This document shows positions 16,212 to 23,336 of a stretch of DNA of 42,366 nucleotides, piece by piece. The notes beneath the pieces were generated by a model. It had not been told where the DNA came from. It was given only the letters and a program-made list of their open reading frames with translations, and did no database searches. The stretch comes from Labilithrix sp. (GTDB taxonomy: Bacteria; Myxococcota_A; Polyangia; Polyangiales; Polyangiaceae): assembly GCA_028287065.1 (NCBI GenBank), contig JAQBQJ010000088.1:1-42366 (forward strand). The letters are read 5' to 3'. The stretch's first letter is position 1. Each line of letters begins with the position of its first letter. A program made the position numbers and the translations under genes.

Positions 16212-18861
16212 CCGCGATCTCGGGGAGCTTCGGGTCGCGCAGCAGCACGAGGAGGTGCGATTTCAGCGGCTCCGTCGCGCGATCGGAGCGATCGATGACG
16301 ACGGCACGCGCCTCGTTGCCCATCACGCTGAGCAGCGCGCGCGAGGCCGCGAGGATCGAAGCGCCGTCCGATGCCGGGTCGCGAACGAGCTGCACGAGCA
16401 GCGGGACGGCGACGGGCCGCGCGTCGGGCGTCACGAACTCGAGGGCCGCGACGGCCGCGAGGAGGACGGCGTGCCCGGCCGCTACCTTGCGCGCGAGGAT
16501 CGGGACGAGCCTGCGCACGACGTGCTCGTCGACGGCGCCGATCTCGCGGAGGCCGGCGATCGCGGCGGCGCGCACGCCGTCGTCCGTGACGTCGAGCAGC
16601 GCGAGCAAGAGCGGAGCTGCGCGCTCCGCCCAGAGACGGCCAAGCGCCTGCGTGGCGGCGCGACACAGCGCGGCCTCGGTCGTGCGGACGTACTTCGCGA
16701 CGAGGTGACCCGCGGCCTCGTCGCGGAGCGTCGGCACGCAGAGCAGCAGGTCTTCGGCGAGCTCGGCGCCGAGCGGGTGTCCGCCGGTGAGCGCCGCCGC
16801 CGGAATGCGTTCCAGCGCGGCGCGCACGACCGGCCACGCCGCTTCACCGAGCGCACGCATCGTCGCGATGAACGGCTCACGGCTGGACTGGTCCGCCGCC
16901 AGCTTCACCCGCGCGCCGTACAGCGCATATGCGCCGGCAACGCCGGCATCGAGGACGAGCGTGTGCGCAGCATCACGATGGTCGTCGGCGCGCCCCAGGA
17001 GCCGCTCTGCGATCGGCGCGAGGAGCGTCGGATCGGAGAACACCTTCATCACGGCGGTCGCGGTCGCGCGAATTGCCGGATGACGCTGCTCGTCGTTCGC
17101 GATGCCGTGGATCGTGCTCGAGACGGCGCGCAGCGTGCGCGCGTCGGCGCCCTGAGCGAGCAAGCGAGCGGCGGCCTCGACCTCGCCGAGCATCTTGTCG
17201 AGCACGCGGTTGTCGCGCTCGTCGAGCAGCTTCGTCAGCCACGCCTTCGGATCGCGTGCGAGCGAGCTCGAGACCTCGGCCGCGCGCTTCTCGCCCGTCA
17301 CCATGTCGGTGAGGAAGTTCGCGTAGCTGTCCTGTTTGTCCTCGAACCACGCGGGAGCGGTCGAGCGCGTGGCGACCGCCGGCTTCGATTCCATGACGAG
17401 CGGCGCGGGCGCGGGTGCCGGTGCCGCAGGAGCGACGGATCGGTACCCGCCCGACGCGTGGCCCGGCGACGGCGAAGGCTCGGGGACGGCCTCCGGGACG
17501 TGCGCGGCCTCGCGCGCGAGATCGAACGAGGCTCGCGGCGGCGCGAGCAGCGCCTTCAGCTCGGTGCGCAGCGTTCGCACCGTCTCGTGCCGCTCTTCGC
17601 GCGTCTTCTTGAGCGCCTTCTGCACGATGGGCTCGAGGCGCGGGTCCACGTCGGGACGCAGGCTCGCGAGCGTGGGCGGTGGCATCGTGAGATGTCGATT
17701 GATCACGACGATCGGCTTGTCGGACAGGAACGGCACGGTGCCGGTCGCGAGCTCGAAGAGCATGACGCCGCACGCGTAGACGTCGGTGCGCGCGTCGAGC
17801 TCCTCGCCGCGACACTGCTCGGGCGACATGTACACGGGCGTCCCCGCGAAGCGCTCGTTCGTCGAGTCGCTCGTGCGGAGGAGCGCCAGACCGAAATCGC
17901 AGACCTTCACCTGCTCGAACGGACGGCCGTCGTCGTCCTGACGCATGACGAGCACGACGTTGTCGGGCTTCACGTCACGATGCACGATGCCGCGCGCGTG
18001 CGCCTGCCCGAGCCCCGCACAGACCTGCATCATCAGGTCGGCGATGCGCTTGCCGGACATGGGGCCCTCCGTACCGAGAGCCGTGCGTAGCGAGCGCCCC
18101 GCGACGAACTCCATGGACAAGTAGAGGAGCCCATCGGGCTCCTGTCCGAAGTCGTAGACGCGGACGAGGTTCGGGTGATCGAGACGGCTGGCCGCGAGCG
18201 CCTCGGCGTAGAAGCGGCGACAGAAGTCGACGTCGTGCTGGTACGACTCGTGGAGCACCTTCACGGCGACGGGGATGCGCAGCTCGCGGTGCGTTGCCTT
18301 GTAGACTGCACCCATCATCCCGGCGCCCACGAGGGACTCGATCTGCAGCTTGCCGCCCGCGAGCGTGCGACCGATCAGCGCGTCGCGCATCTCCGCGCTC
18401 TGGGGCGGAGGTTCGCCGGCGAGCTCCGCGCTGTGCTCCTGGCTCAGGTGGAGCTCCGCGGGCCGCCGCGCGGTGCCGGCGCGCGCGATCGTCGGCGTGT
18501 CGGTGCGCGCGAAGCCCACGCGCCCGGGCGTCGCGGGCTCGAGCGCGGGCTCGATCGTCACGTCGATGTGGCCGACGTGCTCGACGGTCGGCACGCGGAG
18601 CGATGCGGCGGCGTCGTCCGAGAGCAACGAGAGCCGGAGCGGGAATCCGTGCTCGGTCGGCGGCCCTGTCGGGTCGGCGATCAGGCGAAGCGGCTCCGGC
18701 GAGCCCGGCGTGTACACCTCGAGGAGGTGGCGCGACGTGTCGACGGGCGCGGACACGAGCGGCACCCAAGCCTCCTCGTTCTCGCGCGCTACCTCCTCGA
18801 GGAAATCACGAGCGGACTCCTCGACGAGGTCCGCGACGAGTACGGGAAAGAGATCCTCCAC
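16186..18861 (-). CDS. Hanks-type Ser/Thr protein kinase with C-terminal HEAT repeats
   Basis: An 891-residue protein starting with GTG. Residues 1-150 form a regulatory N-terminal region of unknown type (DFLEEVARENEEAWVPLVSAPVD, then PEPLRLIADPTGPPTEHGFPLRLSLLSDD). The kinase domain spans about 163-435 with all catalytic elements: G-loop LVGAGMMGAVYKA (178-184), Lys201 in VAVK, Glu220, His294-Arg-Asp296 with Asn301, DFG 322-324, GTPVYMSPEQ and DVYACGVMLFEL. A Pro/Ala-rich linker (about 455-510) leads to HEAT-type helical repeats (about 530-880; for example AAPLLLALLDVTDDGVRAAAIAGLREIG). There is no transmembrane helix. A pseudokinase gene lies 50 bases upstream on the same strand, so the two probably form an operon. 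Confidence 0.93.
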   Translation of the reverse strand: MEDLFPVLVADLVEESARDFLEEVARENEEAWVPLVSAPVDTSRHLLEVYTPGSPEPLRLIADPTGPPTEHGFPLRLSLLSDDAAASLRVPTVEHVGHIDVTIEPALEPATPGRVGFARTDTPTIARAGTARRPAELHLSQEHSAELAGEPPPQSAEMRDALIGRTLAGGKLQIESLVGAGMMGAVYKATHRELRIPVAVKVLHESYQHDVDFCRRFYAEALAASRLDHPNLVRVYDFGQEPDGLLYLSMEFVAGRSLRTALGTEGPMSGKRIADLMMQVCAGLGQAHARGIVHRDVKPDNVVLVMRQDDDGRPFEQVKVCDFGLALLRTSDSTNERFAGTPVYMSPEQCRGEELDARTDVYACGVMLFELATGTVPFLSDKPIVVINRHLTMPPPTLASLRPDVDPRLEPIVQKALKKTREERHETVRTLRTELKALLAPPRASFDLAREAAHVPEAVPEPSPSPGHASGGYRSVAPAAPAPAPAPLVMESKPAVATRSTAPAWFEDKQDSYANFLTDMVTGEKRAAEVSSSLARDPKAWLTKLLDERDNRVLDKMLGEVEAAARLLAQGADARTLRAVSSTIHGIANDEQRHPAIRATATAVMKVFSDPTLLAPIAERLLGRADDHRDAAHTLVLDAGVAGAYALYGARVKLAADQSSREPFIATMRALGEAAWPVVRAALERIPAAALTGGHPLGAELAEDLLLCVPTLRDEAAGHLVAKYVRTTEAALCRAATQALGRLWAERAAPLLLALLDVTDDGVRAAAIAGLREIGAVDEHVVRRLVPILARKVAAGHAVLLAAVAALEFVTPDARPVAVPLLVQLVRDPASDGASILAASRALLSVMGNEARAVVIDRSDRATEPLKSHLLVLLRDPKLPEIAVKDLEALM

Positions 18862-18911
18862 CGACCGATGACGGTTTCACCCCCGCCGCGAGGGGTCAAG
18901 GCGTGGCGCGC

Positions 18912-20081
18912 TCACTCGTCGTCGTCGACGACGTCGGCCTCGCGGAGCGGACGTCCTCGAGGTGCCATACGCGTGCGAGGCGCGCTCGGAACGTCGCCTC
19001 CGACGGCCACGGTCGGCAGCGCGTCGAGATCGATGAGGTCATCCGGTCGCACCGGCACGGGCCGCTCCGGCGGTGGCGCCGAGCTGTAGTACGGGCGCTC
19101 GGCGGTGGCCTCGGAGGCGTCGTTCCCGAACTCGCGGTCGAGCGCGCGCCGGAGGAAGAGGCGCCCGTCACCGACGCCCATGGCGAGACCGATCCGCCGG
19201 AGCTCGAACGCCATGGCGCTCGCGTTCGGATAGCGATCGGCGGGATCGATCTGCAGCGCGCGCCGCATGATGTGCAGGAGCGCCTCCGGGAGGTGCGGCT
19301 GGAACGACATCGGCTGCACGAAGCCGTCCCGCGCGAGCTGGACGGCCTCGGCGTTCTTCACGCCGGGGCCGAAGCGCGGGCCGACGAAGAGCTCGCGGAG
19401 GACGACACCGAACGAGAACACGTCGGAGCGCGCGTCGCCGGGTTCCCCTCGTGCGACTTCGGGAGCCATCGTCGCCGTGCGATGCGCGACGATACGGAGG
19501 TTCCTGATGCTCGACGCGGCGACCACGGCCATGGACGTCTCGAAATCCGCGACCTTCACCTCGCCTCGCCAGCCGAGCAGCACCTTGCGCGGCCCGAGCG
19601 CGAGATGGAGCATCCCGAGCTGCCGATCGCGATGATCGCATGCGGTGCGCGCACCGCTGAGCGCCTCGCCGACCTCGGTCGCGATGAACAGCGCGAGGTC
19701 GAGGGGCAGCCGCAGCGACTTCCTCGCGTAGCGCTCGAGGAGCATCTGCAGCGTCACGCCGTCGACGAGCTCGGTCACGAAGAACGGCTGGTTGTGGCGC
19801 TGCCCGAACTCGTAGAGCTCGACGACGTTCGGATGACGGACCGACGCCGCGCGGATCGCCGTGCGCGCAGCGAGGGCGTAGCCCCGCTCGGCGTCCTCGC
19901 TCGGGATGCTCCCGAACACCTTCACAGCGACGAGACGGCGCACTCCCGTCTTGCTCTCGAGGAGCCCGCGATGGACCGTCGACGAGCCGCCCTGGCCGAG
20001 CACCTCGAGGAGACGCACGCGTCGACCCTCCCCGATGTCGATGAGATCGGCCCGAGGGTGAAGCGCGGTCGGGACTGCCAT
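18912..20081 (-). CDS. Hanks-type pseudokinase (catalytic Asp lost)
   Basis: A 389-residue kinase-fold protein numbered from the ATG at 20081. The G-loop LGQGGSSTV and Lys54 (VAVKVF) are intact, so nucleotide binding is possible. The catalytic loop reads HLALGPRK (159-166) where HRDVxPxN is expected: Asp is Ala161 and the Mg-binding Asn is Lys166. DFG is DFE (179-181), and the helix-C Glu is not obvious. The APE (MAPEVARG) and DVFSFGV structural motifs remain. The tail is acidic (ADVVDDDE). It lies 50 bases upstream of the catalytically complete HEAT kinase and could be an allosteric partner or substrate scaffold (inference). An in-frame ATG at 20183 would add 34 residues of Cys/Pro-rich sequence over a palindromic region; I prefer 20081. 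Confidence 0.85.
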   Translation of the reverse strand: MAVPTALHPRADLIDIGEGRRVRLLEVLGQGGSSTVHRGLLESKTGVRRLVAVKVFGSIPSEDAERGYALAARTAIRAASVRHPNVVELYEFGQRHNQPFFVTELVDGVTLQMLLERYARKSLRLPLDLALFIATEVGEALSGARTACDHRDRQLGMLHLALGPRKVLLGWRGEVKVADFETSMAVVAASSIRNLRIVAHRTATMAPEVARGEPGDARSDVFSFGVVLRELFVGPRFGPGVKNAEAVQLARDGFVQPMSFQPHLPEALLHIMRRALQIDPADRYPNASAMAFELRRIGLAMGVGDGRLFLRRALDREFGNDASEATAERPYYSSAPPPERPVPVRPDDLIDLDALPTVAVGGDVPSAPRTRMAPRGRPLREADVVDDDE

Positions 20082-20175
20082 GTAGCGGAGACCTGAGATG
20101 CAACGGCCGCACCGCGGTCCACAGGCCGCAAAAGCGGGATTTAATCCGAGCTCGACCGGCCGGTCGGATCCGTCC

Positions 20176-20194
20176 GGATCCATTCGGTGGATCC
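20176..20194. repeat. Short hairpin with GGATCCA/TGGATCC arms
   Basis: GGATCCA (20176-20182), a TTCGG loop and TGGATCC (20188-20194) form a perfect 7-bp stem with a UUCGG-type loop. A third GGATCC lies at 20166-20171. It is in the 185-base divergent region between the pseudokinase and ferredoxin genes and could be an RNA hairpin in either leader or a protein site. Confidence 0.35.
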
Positions 20195-20266
20195 ATGTAC
20201 AGTTTCGAGGGCTTAGGCACCCATGTGCGCACCTGTGGGACTGATTTACGTGCTAAGAAAATCCAG

Positions 20267-20809
20267 ATGCGAGCGGCCCCGTCACCGCGCCTGCACCTGT
20301 TCGTCTGCGCGAACCGGCGCGAGGGCTCGCCGCTCGGACCCGGATGCGGCGAGCGAGGGGACGCGCTCTACGACGCGCTGAAGGCGGAGGTCGCGGCGCG
20401 TCGCCAGCACGCCGAGGTCTGGGTGACGAAGACGCAATGCCTCGGGATATGTCCGAAGCGGGGCGCGACCGTCGCGCGTTATCCCGGCGACGCGCCGATC
20501 CTTTCCGACGTCGAGGTCACCGGCGCCAGCGCCCTGCTCGACGGCCCGCCGGCGAGCGCCTCGACGACGGAGACGATCTGGGACGCGATCGAACGCGAGC
20601 TCTCGGCGATCGAGGAGCTCCAGACTTCGAAGGTCCTCGAGCTCGCGCGCCGCTTGAAGCCCGGCCTCACGATGGAGGACGTGCAAAACCCGCACGACTT
20701 CCCCGAGCTCGACGATCCCGATTGGCACTACGCCGACGGCATTCTCACGGGCATGAAGAGCGTGACCACGGCGATGCGCGCGCTGCGGCGGCGGGCACGA
20801 AAGGACTGA
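20267..20809 (+). CDS. Thioredoxin-like [2Fe-2S] ferredoxin domain protein
   Basis: A 180-residue protein. Residues 1-85 match the thioredoxin-fold (2Fe-2S) ferredoxin family, with Cys14 (LFVCANRR), Cys27 (GPGCGERG), Cys58 and Cys62 (TQCLGICPKRG). This is the C-x12-C and C-x3-C arrangement that binds the cluster. The remaining residues form a helical extension (TIWDAIERELSAIEELQTSKVLELARRLKPGLTMEDVQNPHDFPEL) that I cannot assign. The ATG at 20267 was chosen because upstream in-frame codons lack family similarity. It likely serves as an electron carrier or redox sensor; the partner is unknown. The stop is 4 bases from the start of the Smr-domain gene, so they are co-transcribed. Confidence 0.85.
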   Translation: MRAAPSPRLHLFVCANRREGSPLGPGCGERGDALYDALKAEVAARRQHAEVWVTKTQCLGICPKRGATVARYPGDAPILSDVEVTGASALLDGPPASASTTETIWDAIERELSAIEELQTSKVLELARRLKPGLTMEDVQNPHDFPELDDPDWHYADGILTGMKSVTTAMRALRRRARKD

Positions 20810-20813
20810 GCCG

Positions 20814-21626
20814 ATGGCGAAGAAACGCGACGCCGGCAAGAAGAAGAAGGACGACGATGCGGCGCTGCCGAAGTTCGGAGGCTTTCATCCGCTCGCCGGC
20901 GGTCTCGAGGGCTTCAAGGCGAAGCTCGACGCCGAGAAGAAGACCGAGGAAGACCGCCAGAAAGCCGCTGCCGCGAAGGGAAAACCGCTTCCTCCGCCGC
21001 CCCGCCCGGCGGCACGGCCCGAGCCCTCGCGCACTCCGCCGGCGAGGACGGCCACGAGCGATCTCGACGACGAGATGAGCTTCCATCGCATGATGTCCGG
21101 CGTGACGCCGCTCGACGGTGCGGCGAAGAACCGCGTTCCCGTCACGACCGAGGTGAAGCCCGGCGAGCAGCGGATGAAGGCCGCCGAGGTGAAGGCGAAG
21201 GCCGCCGTCGAGGCCGAACAAGCGCTGGCCCATCTGCATTCGATCGTCGACGACGCCGCGCGCTTCGAAGTCTCGGACGACGGGCAGCGCGTCGAAGGTC
21301 GACGCGTCGACGTACCCCCGGATCTCGTCCGCAGTCTCCGGCGAGGGATGCTCCCGGTCGACGGTCGGCTCGACCTGCACGGGCTCACGGCGCATCAGGC
21401 GCAGGACCGCCTCGTCGAGTTCTTGCGCACGATGCGCGCGCGGAACGAGCGTTGCGTGCTCGTGATCCACGGCAAGGGCGAGCGCGTCGCGGGCTCGGGC
21501 GTGCTCCGCGGGGAGATTGCCGCATGGCTCTCGCAGGGAAAGGCGCGCGAGCACGTCGCTGCCTTTGCGACGGCTCGTGACGACGACGGCGGCGAAGGCG
21601 CTGTCTACGTCGCACTCCGTCGTTGA
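20814..21626 (+). CDS. Smr-domain protein (MutS2 C-terminal-like nuclease domain)
   Basis: A 270-residue protein. A Lys/Asp-rich start (KKKKDDD) and a Pro/Arg-rich disordered region (residues 1-85) precede a helical middle (SFHRMMSGVTPLDG, then KAAVEAEQALAHLHSIV). The C-terminal Smr domain (about 180-265) has the conserved LDLHGLT (about 185), HGKGER (about 220) and SGVLRGEIAAWL, the features of Smr-type nicking/RNA endonucleases and MutS2 tails. Stand-alone Smr proteins of this shape (YdaL/YuaF-like in E. coli terms) act on branched DNA or RNA; the target here is not known. It directly follows the [2Fe-2S] ferredoxin gene and precedes ilvE by about 70 bases. Confidence 0.88.
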   Translation: MAKKRDAGKKKKDDDAALPKFGGFHPLAGGLEGFKAKLDAEKKTEEDRQKAAAAKGKPLPPPPRPAARPEPSRTPPARTATSDLDDEMSFHRMMSGVTPLDGAAKNRVPVTTEVKPGEQRMKAAEVKAKAAVEAEQALAHLHSIVDDAARFEVSDDGQRVEGRRVDVPPDLVRSLRRGMLPVDGRLDLHGLTAHQAQDRLVEFLRTMRARNERCVLVIHGKGERVAGSGVLRGEIAAWLSQGKAREHVAAFATARDDDGGEGAVYVALRR

Positions 21627-21678
21627 GGTTGACGCGGTGCAGCGCTCGTTCCGGGTGGCCGGACGCGATTTCCGGGAC

Positions 21679-21684
21679 TACTGT
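21679..21684 (+). promoter_or_regulatory. Candidate -10 box for ilvE (short leader)
   Basis: TACTGT, in the context CTACTGT, lies 10 bases before the ATG at 21695, which would give a leader of only a few bases. The same CTACTGT string precedes the flavoprotein gene at 39175. No good -35 hexamer was found, so confidence is low. Confidence 0.3.
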
Positions 21685-21694
21685 CGCGAAACCG

Positions 21695-22615
21695 ATGGTC
21701 GACAAGGTTCAGAAGATCTGGCTCGACGGCGAGATGGTCGCCTGGGACGACGCCCAGGTTCACATCCTCACCCACTCGCTCCACTACGGCCTCGGGGCCT
21801 TCGAGGGCATCCGTGCCTACAAGCGCGCGAACGGGAAGACGTACGTCTTCAAGCTCCGCGAGCACGTCGATCGGCTCTTCGACACGTGCAAGATGACCCT
21901 CCTCGCGCCGAAGTTCACGCGCGAGCAGATCATGACCGCATGCGTCGAGACGCTGCGCGCGAACGCGATGCCGGAGGGCTACCTCCGCCCGATGATCTTC
22001 CTCGGTGAAGGGGCGATGGGCATCTACGCGCCGAACAACCCGGTGCGCAGCACGGTCATCGCCTGGAAGTGGGGCGCGTACCTCGGCGACGAAGCGCTCA
22101 AGAGCGGCATCCGCTGCAAGATCAGCTCGTTCGCCCGGCACCACATCAACGTCAGCCTCGCGAAGGCGAAGATGATGGGCCAGTACACGAACAGCGTGCT
22201 CGCGAAGCGCGAGGCGAAGTTCGGCGGCTACGACGAGGCCATCCTGCTCGACGCGAACGGCTTCGTGAGCGAAGGCTCCGGCGAGAACATCTTCATCGTG
22301 AAGCGCGGCGTGCTTCACACGCCGGATCTGTCGTCGTCGATCCTCGAAGGAATCACGCGCGACACGATCATCTCGCTCGCACGCGAGATGGGCCTCGAGG
22401 TCCGCGAAGGGCGCATCACGCGCGACCAGCTCTGGCTCGCTGACGAGTGCTTTTTCACCGGCACCGCCGCCGAGATCACGCCCGTGCGCGAGGTCGACAA
22501 CCGGCCGATCGGCGACGGCGCCGTCGGTCCCGTCACGAAGAAGCTGCAGGACCGCTTCTTCGACGTCGTCCGCGGCAGCGACACGACGCACAGCGAGTGG
22601 CTCACGCCGGTCTGA
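21695..22615 (+). CDS. ilvE: Branched-chain amino acid aminotransferase
   Basis: A 306-residue class IV aminotransferase of the IlvE type, which transfers the amino group between glutamate and the 2-oxo acids of Leu, Ile and Val using PLP. It shows the N-terminal HSLHYGLGAFEGIRAYK with the arginine/tyrosine pocket, YLRPMIFLG, the PLP lysine in LAKAKMMGQYTNS, the GYDEAILLDANGFVSEGSGENIF block and the C-terminal ECFFTGTAAEITPVREVDNRPIG. Length matches the family. The ATG at 21695 gives the standard start (MVDKVQKIWLDGEMV); an in-frame start at 21623 overlaps the Smr gene. Other branched-chain biosynthesis genes are not nearby. Confidence 0.95.
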   Translation: MVDKVQKIWLDGEMVAWDDAQVHILTHSLHYGLGAFEGIRAYKRANGKTYVFKLREHVDRLFDTCKMTLLAPKFTREQIMTACVETLRANAMPEGYLRPMIFLGEGAMGIYAPNNPVRSTVIAWKWGAYLGDEALKSGIRCKISSFARHHINVSLAKAKMMGQYTNSVLAKREAKFGGYDEAILLDANGFVSEGSGENIFIVKRGVLHTPDLSSSILEGITRDTIISLAREMGLEVREGRITRDQLWLADECFFTGTAAEITPVREVDNRPIGDGAVGPVTKKLQDRFFDVVRGSDTTHSEWLTPV

Positions 22616-22649
22616 CCGCGCCCGCCGCGCCCGCGACGTTCGCTTCGCC

Positions 22650-23213
22650 CTAGAAGTGGCCGCTGCTGCCGCCGGGGAAGTAGCTCGTGTCCTTGCACCC
22701 GCCCACGCCTGCTTGCGGCGGGTCCTGGATGGACTTGCATTCCGCGCCGCTGCCGCAGCCGTCCATCCCGATCGTGCAGAGGTTCTCGGCGCCGCTCGGG
22801 CACCGGCCCTGACACGACGAGCCTTCGTCCTTGCGGTAGCAGCAGTCGTCGCCGAGCGGGCAGTTCCGATACGACGTGCAGAGGAGCGCGGGGCCCGCGG
22901 GCGCTGCGTCCGCTGCCGGACCACCGTCCGGGCTCGGCAACGACGGGCAGCCGCCGGCTTCGAGACCGACGCACGAGAACATCGCGCCGACCTGACAGCA
23001 GGCCTGCTCGCCGGCGAAGCACTTCGTGTCGCCGCACGGAAAGCTGAGGACACGGTCTTCGGGCGGCTCTGGGGCCTCGGCGGCATCGACGCTCGCGTCG
23101 GCGATGGGCTTCGGTGACGAGCCGCTGCTCCCGAAGCTGCCACACGCGATCGCGAGCGCTGCGCCTGCCGCGGCCACGGCGATCGCCGCGATCGGTCTGC
23201 CCCGGCCCCCCAT
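22650..23213 (-). CDS. Cys-rich lipoprotein of unknown function
   Basis: A 187-residue exported protein. The signal sequence (MGGRGRPIAAIAVAAAGAALAIAC, lipobox AIAC) predicts a lipid-anchored protein. The mature part has a short acidic/Pro linker, then a Cys-rich region (FPCGDTKCFAGEQACCQVG, SCVGLEAGGCPS, NCPLGDDCCYRKDEGSSCQGRCPSG, GMDGCGSGAECKS, GGCKD). These Cys-pair patterns are common in myxobacterial surface proteins and resemble disulfide-stabilised modules. No enzymatic motif was seen. It starts seven bases after a TAGCAT -10 and is divergent from the large lipoprotein gene at 23337. An in-frame start at 23276 is rejected because it lies upstream of this promoter. Confidence 0.8.
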   Translation of the reverse strand: MGGRGRPIAAIAVAAAGAALAIACGSFGSSGSSPKPIADASVDAAEAPEPPEDRVLSFPCGDTKCFAGEQACCQVGAMFSCVGLEAGGCPSLPSPDGGPAADAAPAGPALLCTSYRNCPLGDDCCYRKDEGSSCQGRCPSGAENLCTIGMDGCGSGAECKSIQDPPQAGVGGCKDTSYFPGGSSGHF

Positions 23214-23220
23214 CGCTCTG

Positions 23221-23226
23221 ATGCTA
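23221..23226 (-). promoter_or_regulatory. Candidate leaderless -10 box of the Cys-rich lipoprotein
   Basis: On the minus strand TAGCAT is followed by seven bases (CAGAGCG) and the ATG at 23213, so the transcript should start at or beside the start codon. No Shine-Dalgarno site is present. Confidence 0.45.
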
Positions 23227-23324
23227 GCACCACGCACCCGCGTCTTTGCTTCGTCTCCGTTGCGCCAATAGCGCAATTCTCCGCCCGAGCTGTGACAGCA
23301 TGCTGCCCGCCGAGGCTTTCACCC

Positions 23325-23330
23325 GGAGGA
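23325..23330 (+). promoter_or_regulatory. Strong Shine-Dalgarno site deciding the start of the propeller lipoprotein
   Basis: GGAGGA with a six-base spacer (GCGACC) to the ATG at 23337. It supports this start over the in-frame ATG at 23292, and it contrasts with the leaderless genes nearby. Confidence 0.75.
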
Positions 23331-23336
23331 GCGACC

